Positions 43,249 to 55,200 of a stretch of DNA of 64,000 nucleotides are shown here, piece by piece. The position numbers were made by a program, and so were the translations under genes. The stretch spans positions 868,001-932,000 of the forward strand of contig NC_088714.1 in NCBI RefSeq assembly GCF_963576615.1, read 5' to 3'. How positions within the stretch are numbered: the stretch's first letter is position 1; every line of letters begins with the position of its first letter. The DNA comes from Watersipora subatra (lineage: Eukaryota > Bryozoa > Gymnolaemata > Cheilostomatida > Watersiporidae). The notes beneath the pieces are model-generated. The model did no database searches. It was given only the letters and a program-made list of their open reading frames with translations, and was not told the DNA's origin.

Positions 43249-46200
43249 TCATGTTTTTATATAGCCTACTGCTGGAAAAGATTCAGCCTTCGTCTCCTGC
43301 ATTGGAATTTGTCTGTCTATTGTGCGTCTATGGAACCAGACGTACGTGGCGATGAGAGATAACACTATAGCGGTAAGTACGGCGTAGTTAGCGAGAGCGA
43401 TATCCTTAAGATCTCTGGGAACCACTATTCCTTTTATAGTCACAGCGAATGTGGCTGACAGGTCACAGAAGCTGAAAGCAACACAAGTACAAACGTTTCA
43501 CAAGTTTTGCTAACAAAGTTTTGTTCCAGCCTTGCTGGAACATGAAGGACATACTGTAGAGATCATTGAGTGTACGCTAGACCGATAACACAAACAGATA
43601 TTATGAGGATATTGTGTGTTTAGGGAGATGACCTAAAGCTATTCTCATGGACACATTTAGACTGAGATAAGTATGGCAACAGAGTTTCATGGTCCAACCA
43701 TCGCTGACATAGAAATAGAAATAGCTGGTTGCCATACTAGCAGGTGTACATTGCACGCACCCCGACAGTCATAGATTGACATACCTTTTATACAAACACA
43801 CCTTTAGGCTGAATAATATTTTTTTACCTGCTTTGAGAATCGACTACCTTGACCTTGAATACGAGAAGTGAGTCATAGTCGTGATTGAAGGTGATGCGGT
43901 TTGGGCTGGTGTAATTGAGTACTTCATACTTAAGATGGTGCTCTTCCTCCGTGATATACTCATCATCCTCATCAAGATGGTAGCATGACATGTAATTATC
44001 CGCCCCCCACAGCTCCTCAGGCGGAAGTGAGTAGTTTGACAACTCCCTAAATCAGTGTTGTTTCACTTTGTCTTAGTTGCTTACAACAGATTTGCTGCTT
44101 AGGCGTTGAAGTAATGCGTAACCTAGCTTTAGTTCCTTTAATTAAAAGCAACTCAGCGAGTCAGGGTTCTAAACTGAAATTGTGAACTCCTGCTTAGCAA
44201 ACGTGGTGTTAGAGAGGGCCTCAAACATGTTACATGTATGTTAATATGATGCCGGGGATGATGCCGGCGACCTTTCAGTACAGCAAACTCTCACAAAGTT
44301 CTAACAATTTCTGGCCAAATCCTGTATTTACAGAAATCTAATGCTCTAGTACTACTTTCAATAAAACATTAGTGGATTCTTGTGAGAGTAAAAGTACAAT
44401 GCACCTACAGTCATGTGCAAATGTGTGGAGCCACTTGCAATAATTTAGTGTTTCTTAAATATCCATAAAACAGCACAAAAGTACAGAAACTTGGTATTAT
44501 TTTAATGCACAGAATCTCCTCTGTCTGTTTTCCTTATCCGCTAGTCTTTAAAAACAATACGCTGCTTGTTACGCTTCTAAGCAGTGTTAAATGTAAATAC
44601 TTGTTCACTTAACGCTATTTTGAGAAAATGGCACAAATGCCTAACTTTACACTGCTATAGAAGTAAAAATGTCAAACACTTGAAAAGCTTCAAATAAGTC
44701 AACACGATAGCTTGAGTGAAAGCATTAATATTAATTAATTCTTTGATTTAAATAAGAGTATCACCTAATTAGAAAGATTAAAATTTAACTCGCAAACAAT
44801 ACAGAAACATCACAAGAAAAAGTACATTTTGAAGATTAAAAATATGTGCAACTTTGCAATGTTTACATTGGTTATATCTGTATATGGCTTGTTGACAGCG
44901 AACTTTTAAATGTATGAAAAAGCGGGCGGCTCCATAGTTTTGCATATGACTTCAGATAAGCCTAGAGAGTGTAGCCTTGAACTCTCATGTGTCAACTGTT
45001 ATTACCTCATTTTACTCCAGGATTGAGCGCTTCGTAAACAAAGCATTTGCTCAGCGTTATGGGTGTACGCGTAGTCCACCCGACCATTCACTTCCCAGAG
45101 TACAAAATCTGCTTTGACTAGCTTGACAAACTTGTTGTAGTCGTACATCTCTAAAACCGGTCGAAAAGGTTCTTCATTCCCAACAAATATTGGGCAGCCG
45201 ATTTCTGCAAGCACATTTTGTAGAATAACTTAGAGTCAAGAGAGTTCCCTTTCTGGGTTAGACGGCTTTCATCATGTAACTCAAGGATGTTATAGCTAAT
45301 ATAGTAAAGCTTCACAGCTTAGCTGGTGAATTCTCACCGAGTAGTTGAAAAATTAGTGAATATTTCAACAACAAAAATAGGAAAACTGTTGCACAGTCAT
45401 TTACAACTAGTAGATCTAAGTGATGCAGAAAGCATTGGTGCAGTTTTATGTGCCTTTTATAAAGTTTATCTAAACTGAAAATTGTAACAGCTGACCTGGC
45501 ACAGGTAAGTACATGCAACAGCAGACCTGGCACAGGTAAGTACCTGCAACAGCAGACCTGGCACGGGTAGGTTCTTGCAACAGCAGACCTGGCACAGGTA
45601 GGTACATGCAACAGCAGACCTGGCACAGGTAGGCACCTGCAACAGCAGACCTGGCACAAGTAGGCACATGCAACAGCAGACCTGGCACAGGTAAGTATGT
45701 CCCTTTATTTACTATTCCCTTAAAATGCTTTCTTTTGTTATCTAGTTGATTCTAAAAATTATTCATTCTTCTTATATTTTGACGATAAGAATTGATTTTA
45801 GCTTATTCACATATTCAGGTGAGGTGATAGTTTAAGGGCAAAGTTGCATTTGGTTAATCGCTATAATTATATTATAGATGTATTTATTGCTGTAATCTAT
45901 AACATTGTTCATCACTTTAATGTATAAATTTGTTCACTTCTGTAATATATAGACGTATTAAATTACAGGGATTTGTTGAACAAGCAGTACATCCTACTAG
46001 AAACAGTTTTTTAAAAAAGTGTGACAGCAGGAAAGTTCATGCAGTTTTTAAACTCATTACAGAACAGACCACTCTAGTTCAATCTGGAGTTATTTTCTCA
46101 TGGAACAATTTTTTATTTTTTTTTATGCTTGCACGGTAGCAAAAGCGCAGTTCAATGACGATGATTTTCAATGTAATTGTGCAGCTGAATATCTACTTGA

Positions 46201-49200
46201 CTAACTATGATATAAGTTAAGGCTACAAACAATGTTTTATTATCACATCATTTTATTTATTTTATTTCAAAGATTTAGTAGTGCATTGTTTGAGATAGCA
46301 TAAAAATTGTCACAAAACCTACTCTTACTGTGAAAACAGTTCAGATTGCACTGTTATCATACATGTTTGCCTGAAACGTGTAGCTAAGAAATTTAAGCCC
46401 GTTGTAGGCAATTGTCAATCAAAATGAGTGATATTATATTATTATATTATATTGCTCGTACAAAGTCAGCCAAGTTTAATCTATTTAGGCTTTGTTTTTG
46501 TTTCTTTTTATCAAACTTGTTAAAAATGAAAAAAGCAAATGTGCAAAATTTCTCATTTTCAGTTGCTCGATGCAACATATGAGTGCATCCAATTTTTTAC
46601 ACTGTGTATATCTAATGGCAGCAGCAAAAATGTTCAGTTGGCAGCATTTGAACCCACCATTGATGGGTTAATGTTAAAGCGTTATCGTGTTAAAGCAAGG
46701 CTATACAGTGTCAATATTTAACTAATAAAGTTCATACCCTCTGGAATTTTTACAAACTTGTCTTCTTTACTTATCTTGTTGGTGATGAGATCAGCCCAGC
46801 GACCAGCTGGAATTGTATAACCATTATTATACATTGGATTTGCCTTCTCAGTGCAATTCTAAAATAAGTGGCTCAGCGTTATCACCCAACTAATTATGTA
46901 GCTGTATGTGCATACGACTCCCAATAATACTCGAGTTGAGCTAGTAGAAACAGTACAGAGGCTATTTTAATAGCTCAAATTTGATCAAAAATCATTGAAA
47001 GTGATAAAAAACTGCAAACGTATTTGACTCAAAGAATACTTTACTTGCACCTACATAACTATTGCAATGTTTAAACTTTCAATTTGAACATTCTCACCAG
47101 CATTTTGGTATGATGTTGAGAGTTTTGTAGAATGTCCTGTCACAGTGTGTGCGGTGTTACACTGTGTATGTGGTGTTACACAGTGTATGCGGTGTTACAC
47201 TGCGTATGCCGTGTTACACAGTGTATGTGGTGTTACACAGTGTATGTGGTGTTACACAGTGTATGTGGTGTTACACAGTGTATGTGGCGTTACACAGTGT
47301 ATGTGGCGTTACACAGTGTATGTGGTGTTACACAGTGTATGTGGTGCTATACAATCTGTGTAATATTAGATAGAGCATCTGGCAATATATGAGATCAATG
47401 CTTTTAGCAGTTTGTTTGGCAAAATAACCATCTAGTAATTTTGATAAGTGGTCTGCTATTTTTAACACATTTCGATAAAAGAGCACTTACATCTCCATCA
47501 GGAAGCTGAACACGTATATGTCTACCACTCGGGCATCCTACAGACATGTAAGCAACAGCGCTGTTAGGTGCTGGACAGAGTAAGTTGCTTCGCCTAGGCC
47601 TCAACTCAATAACTGCCACGCTACTGTTTGTCAGCGATTTATGAACAATGCTCGCTGCCCTGCTCGTTTCTTGATAGACAAACCTCACAGTCTAAAAGAG
47701 GTCATTGATTAAATGAAGATAGTGATTGACAATATGAACTTATAATACGATGAATACAGTCATGCAGCAAAAATATCAGCATTTGTTCATTTCAAGATAG
47801 AATATGTATGACCAAGAGAAGATTTAAGAGTTATCCGCTCATTGACTCAATATACTCAAAAGGACTCTTGTATGAATTTGCTTACTGGGTGTTGCTTGAT
47901 TAGACTATATGAATCATATTTGCGTTATCGGCGCACTACCAGAAGGCCGAAATGAAAAGTCAAATTTATGATCAGGACAATCAAACTACAATGTGTCACA
48001 GCAAGTAGAGTACTTCAGTACCTTCTATGCCGCATGTACAATACATAAACAATATATAAGAGCCTTCAAGTAGATGCTGATAATTTTAAACGAACTAGTT
48101 GAGGAAAGCTAGCATGGTGATTTAATTACAGTGCCGTCAGAAATTATGGCACCCGGAAAGAAATTTGAAACCTGACAACACCGGTTTCGGTTGTAAGGTC
48201 AATAGTTACCGGTAAGAGTCATCTGGCAAACCACCCAGATAGGTTAGGGTTTCCGATAACCAGGCAAATACTAAGCTGCTGATGTCTGTGAGTGCTGCCT
48301 CTTTGAGGTCTCCCTCAGCGAGTATATAAAATTACGCACCTCTAAGTAACTGATCTTTCAGTCGGCAGATTGAAAAGGCTTACCGTCACATTTAATAGGG
48401 TAAGAAATAAATGCAATGCTAATTTCTTTCTAAACTAGTTGGTAGGAAATCTAACCAAAACTGAACAACAAAAAGAACAAGTAAAACAAGGACAGTATCA
48501 AACAAAATTCAAAAGATCTTTCACGCTAAGTTTTTGAGTGTTTACAATGACTGGCTGCTTTGTCATCAACTTATTAGTTAAACCAGCACATCTACAGTAT
48601 ATAAATCGCAATGTTTGTTGGTCTTTTGTTTATCTCTCGCCGCGATGTCCACTTATCGTGAGTAAAATCTAGGAAAAACCTGCTTCGCACTGGAGTTGAA
48701 CTTTGATCCTCGACTTTTACAGACAGGCGCATTTCATCATTGCGCTACAACATTCAACCGCACATAGTGATGAATGATTGTCATAACATTCATCATGTTG
48801 GTTAAAATGCTCACACTTGAGTGCTCAGGGTTACTAACTAGCACTGCGTAACATAATGATTATTAAGCTGGCTTGTTTTGGCTAGTGTTTGTACAATTAT
48901 AGCACACGACTGGGGTGTTGCGGATGACGGTTAGAAGGGGCGAAATTCTGTTTGAAGTGAATTGACAAATTTAAAGTTAAAATCTTGACAAATGCTCATC
49001 TAAGCGCTTGAACTTTGTACTAGCCATTTATTTAACTTTGGAAGAAAATGTAAAAAGGGAATGTTTCAATTCCCCTAATCCTTTTCTACGAGTCTATAGC
49101 TATTCATCCTGCGTCTGCTATTCATTGAATATACAATGCAGCGATCGATCCATGCACTGCTAACAATTATATAATCTGTTGCTGGCTGTTCGCCAAATCA

Positions 49201-52200
49201 AAAAGTCAATGAATATTGTCCTATGATGTAATCATCTGACTTTGTCATGGAATTGAACAGGTTGATAAATAGTTAAAATCATTAGTGTGCTTTAAGACAA
49301 CCCAATCCTTGTTTTCTGACCATATCGTGTGGCCATATGATATGGGCATATGATATGGTCATATCATATGGCCATACGATATGGCCATATGATATGGTCA
49401 CACAATATGGCCATATCATATGGCCATATCGTGTGACCATATCGTATGGCCATATCGTGTGACCATATCATATGGCCATATCATATGGCCATATCATATG
49501 ACCATATCATATGACCATATCGTATGGCCATATCGTGTGACCATATCATATGGCCATATCATATGGCCATATCGTGTGACCACAGTATATGACTGGTATT
49601 AAATGTACTCACTATATTCTCACTCGTCACGCCGTCACGGTATATCTTCTCCGTGTCTTTGGTAAACTCTATGACATTGTGTGTGTCAGTGAAGATAAGG
49701 TCAAGGGCGTTCTGTCTATCTTGTTTGTACACAAGAAAAACCCAAAAGTGGCTCACCTCTAGCTTGTCTAGGAGGTAGACCTGTGTACATAATTGTCTGA
49801 TATACATGTATTTATGTATACAACAATGGTGTTTTATATTTGATGAGCCCTACTTATGATGAGCAGAAAGTTTAAAAGGTAAAGGATATATGTATTAATG
49901 TATTCTCCTTGAAGTACGTATCTGGTGTTTTTAAGATATCTTCACATACAAGTTGTAGAACAGCTTTCAAGCTTATGGCTTAGTAATGTACAAACCAGAC
50001 AAGTATGACAGTGCTAGTACTAGTGTACATGTACTAATAATTCTCATGTACTGCTGGGCTTTGCAGGTTGTTAGTTTTATCTGCTACTGGGTTGATTTCT
50101 GTAATAATATGTACAATCCATTTAGTCATAAGAGCTATTGAAAAGAGCTGTTCAACAGCTCTTTTCAATAGCTCATATGACTAAATGTCATATGAGCTAT
50201 TGAAAAGCTCATGTTGAAGCTAAAGGATTGTTAATGGAAGGCTCTACAAATCCTTCCATTAGAATTATGCAACATATTTTATGGCTGTGCGCCAACAAAG
50301 GGCATGGTGACCTGATTATCCATCACACGAGTGAGTTGCCAAAAACTCTGATAGACTATCATCAGCAAACACTTGAGCATGATGTCAGAGTCGTAGCAAC
50401 AGCGAAAATCACTGGATTTAAAAGTATTGTTATTCAACAGTTAATGTAGGTCATCTCCAGTTTTATGACCTTGACCTACAATCTAGTTTGTGAGATTTCC
50501 TTATAGGCCCACCAATGATGGCCTGCTACAGCCTTCAAGCGAATGAGTTCATTGTAAGTAATTCAAATACGTATTAAATTATTTTGTATAATAGGATAAT
50601 TTTATACATTTGAAAGCTTGTATAAACAACATCAAAATAACAAGCAGTTTGCAGACCGACCCTAAAGTTATCTATAGTTAACTGCATGTGCATACGATAT
50701 AAAAATATAGTTATAAATAACAATAATGAACTGTCAAGCAATAGTACGGATAACTTCACAAACGTATTGGAACAGAGAAGGTGCAGCGCATCTCAGGCAC
50801 TTGGTAACGATAGAGAGGACGTTCATTGGCCTTCATCATTCTATGCGTAGCTGCGAATATGTCTGTGATTGATGCATTTTGAATGTCTCTGAGCACCTTT
50901 CCAAATGATGTTATAAAGTGCTGTCGATAGGCATACCTTCCGTGCACAGTTGCCATAAACAGAATACAGTTATAGTCAGTGATATCAACATGGTTGATGG
51001 TACTATTAGGTACTTGCTGGGCATCAGCATCTAGATCAGAGGGATGTTCACTGACGTCTTTTTGACAGGCTTGAACTCCCACAAGCTAAATAAATAGGCC
51101 AAAGAGGTATAACAGCCTACATGGTACTAATGTGAATAGAATAACTAGAGCATAAAGTATCGCATCTATGAATATATTTACAGTATATAAAGGCAGCCAG
51201 ACATACCAGGGGAATCTCAGCCGGCACTCCTTTCCTCGCGTCATGGATGAGGTCACTGAGGGAGCCTCGCGAGCCGTCATCTGAGTGCAAGCACCCACTG
51301 CTGCCATGGCACATGACGAACACTGCCAGAATGGAAACTTCAAATTTGACTTGGTATATCTCGTCAACTAACCAGTTTCTCATTTCGACATATGACGTCC
51401 ACTCGTGGGTGTGAGTTATAAAGTTTGCGTCTTCAAGCGACTTAACTAAATCTGATGCCTCCTCATCTGCATTTTCTCTATCCTCTCGGTTGAAGCAGAC
51501 AAATGCATGCCTCTTCGCCCCTCTCAACCCTCTCAGCCCACGTGGTATCGCGTAGCTGTCCACCACCGGCAATATGATTCCGAGTTGACGCTGCGACAAC
51601 TCAGAATAGTAAGAGTTTTTCTCAAACCAAACTCTGAGCTCTTCTTCTTGGCAAACTTTACACGCTTCCAAAAGCCTGTCGTCGTTATGTTCAATCGCCC
51701 ACTCAATGACTTCCTTTTGGCTGGCTGAAACGATTAGCTGTTGATGGTCACTAAAATCTTCAGCCACAAGACGCTGCTGAAGATAAAAGAGCATTTCGAG
51801 TTTTGATGAGTTGGCAGCCAGTTGAAGAGCATTTTTATCACCGCGATTTTTTGCCAAGATCAAGCCACTTGCTTCTTCATCATTCATTTTACCTATTTGC
51901 ATCTCTATAAATCCTTGATCGTCTGGGCAACTGAGGACCGCCAGCAGCAAACCATTGTTCCCTTCATTATCTTTGTTTTTAACAGCACAAAAAAGATCTC
52001 TCTCCGTGAGCTGCTGGACGAGGAGCTCTGTAACACACTTGTTAGTAGTTACAATGGCGCACTGCAAACAGTTTTGTTGATTCAATCGGTCTTTAAACAA
52101 AATCACCTTTGACGCAGATCGGCCATTATTGTTAATAAAGGAGAGAATGTCGATAAGGAGATCTATGTCCTCTCGTTTTACTGCGTCGTGTACAATGTTC

Positions 52201-55200
52201 TCTCCTTGGTAATTTGGAAGCTCAACCAAGTATGCAACATGGCTCAGCCGTGATAGGACGCTTTCAGTGCTGGAGAAGTTTGAAGCGGCGTCTTCTCGCT
52301 CAATGCCCTCACCACATTTTCTGCTTTGCTTTTGTCCCATAGGCTTAATGAAGTGATGATCTTTAGCTAGCGTTTAACAGGAGAGAGAATGCTCGTGGAT
52401 GTTCTTGGTGCTTTAAAATGTGAAACATTTTGCGAGGCAATTCAAATTGTCAAAAGAGTGTTGAACCTGAGTCCTGAAGTGGCTAACAAAAAGTGGGAAC
52501 ATTATCATCTATACGCGTACCTATTAAGGCTGAGCTGGAATTGGCTTAATGCCAGAGAGCTCTCATTGGCTGCTTCAACACAATGAAGGCGAAGTCAATA
52601 TAGGCCAATGGAATATCCAATAGGTATTTCCAATGCATAACATCGGAAAAATGTCGATTTGCGTTGCCAATTTTCAAAGAGTGACTAGGCATTTTAGATT
52701 GTTTTGGAGGCCAATACAAATTTGACAAGTTATTACATACTTTGTATGTGCTGCCGTGCACTGCTGTCTTTTTTAAAGAACAAAGAAATTTACCTGATTC
52801 TGAATATTATGGATAAAGTATCTGTAAGGACATCGCTCGGTGAAACCAATCGCTTCCTGAAGCTCATCTCGAAGTGGGTACCTCATTTTTGTAACAGAGT
52901 TATTAGCGTACACTGAAATAGAAAGAGTGTTCATTGTCACTCTCGCCAGTGTCAAACTAGCGAATAGATTAACCAGACAGTAAATGTTGCAATAGAGTAC
53001 CTTTGATGAACCAGAGATTGTTCAAGTCATCAAACCAGTGTAAGACATTGACATTGCTTGGATTCTCAAAGATGTTTAGCATGATCAGCTCATCATTCTT
53101 GACCTGCCAGAAACAAAGTCACACTCTTCAATATTACTATCAGTCGATATGGCCTATACGGTTGATACGATCGATACGGTGAATAGGACTTAATCTTCCC
53201 TTCATCCTCTGAATAATTCTGCTATATTTTACCTTCCCTCATTGCACTTCACCAACTTTACCACCATAGGTCAGACATACATGTATATACTATCATAGGT
53301 CAGACATACATGTATATACTACCATAGGTCAGACATACATGTATATACTACCATAGGTCACACATACATGTATATACTATCATAGGTCAGACATACATGT
53401 ATATACTATGATAGGTCAGACATACATGTATATACTATCATAGGTCAGACATACATGTATATACTATCATAGGTCAGACATACATGTATATACTATCATA
53501 GGTCAGACATACATGTATATACTATCATAGGTCAGACATACATGTATATACTACCATAGGTCAGACATACATGTATATACTATCATAGGTCACACATACA
53601 TGTATATACTATCATAGGTCAGACATACATGTATATACTACCATAGGTCACACATACATGTATATACTATCATAGGTCAGACATACATGTATATACTATG
53701 ATAGGTCAGACATACATGTATATACTATCATAGGTCAGACATACATGTATATACTATCATAGGTCAGACATACATGTATATACTACCATAGGTCAGACAT
53801 ACATGTATATACTATCATAGGTCACACATACATGTATATACTATCATAGGTCAGACATACATGTATATACTACCATAGGTCACACGTGCATGTATATACT
53901 ATCATAGGTCAGACATACATGTAGATACTATCATAGGTCAGACATACATGTAAATTTACAGAGTAGTGATTCCCCAGAGTATCTGGATGTAGAGTAACTA
54001 TATGGCATTATATAGAATAGGAAGGATGTTACACTTTTTGTTTTCGCTATCAAATAGCACAATACTGAGGAATGAGAGGAAACTTTGCATAGTATATGAG
54101 ATTACTAAAGTACACACCTTTGCGCCGCATCTTTAATTTAAATTCATTGTGTGTAAATAGCATACATGTAGTCTTGTTGTATTACGCAGATTAGTTGCCT
54201 GAAAGATGTCAGCATTTGTGAATTTTAAAAGATTGAGATATTGAAATAAATAGAGTGACTTTCTATGACGTCACACACTGCAACATAGGGATCAATAAAT
54301 GAGCTCTCTGGCTGAATAGATACCTTCCCAAAGAGGATCTGGTTTGTACTAAGTAGAATAGAGAGGTCTCCTTTTTTACTGACAATCACATCCCGTATGT
54401 GCTCTCCATCTTCAACTATTTTGGTCTCCTTGCTGCAGCCATGCAGGTGCTTCAGTCCATACTTCTTACTGTCATCGTAGCTGGTATATAATGTACAGTA
54501 AATTCCCACGGTATGTACAGTACTCTAGTACACAATTAACAGTCACATGGTATATACTCTAATACACAGTTCACAGTCACATGGTATGTACTCTAGTATA
54601 CAGTTAATAGTCATATGGTATATACTTAAGTGTACAATTAACAGTCACATGGTATGTACTCTAGTATACAGTTCACAGTCACATGTTATGTACTCTAGTA
54701 TACAGTTAACAGTCACATGGTATATACTTAAGTGTACAGTTAACAGTCACATGGTATATACTTAAGTGTACAGTTAACAGTCACATGGTATATACTTAAG
54801 TGTACAGTTAACAAGATATCAAGAGCAAAAATAGTAGCTGGTTACCTGTAGAATAAGTTTCGTTCATTTCGAAAGTAGAAACTGGATTTCGCTAAACCCA
54901 AGAAATAAAATGAAATCCTGCCAACATCCATTGTCTTAAAATCCACCCAAAATGGTGCCAAATCCCAGGTGTTCAGCAGGTAGTCATGAATGGCAAACAG
55001 CACCTAAAAAAAATTCATGCTTGTCTTAGATTCAATGCTGCCAATACTAATGTAGATGCTAACTCAAACAGTAAAGAGAATATTACCGAGGATATTAACG
55101 AGAAGAGTAACGTGAAAACTGACAGTGTAAGACAAATGTCATCAACACAATAGAATAAAACCTCTTGTTGGTCAGACATCCTGCTTCAACTATAGAATGC

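Noticed and set aside
50228-50449. 73-codon plus frame in the CATSPERE intron
   Set aside because: No family, no splice signals, and adjacent to a hairpin repeat; likely chance.
51507-52112. Plus-strand frames of 73 and 96 codons
   Set aside because: Shadows of the caspase exon on the opposite strand.
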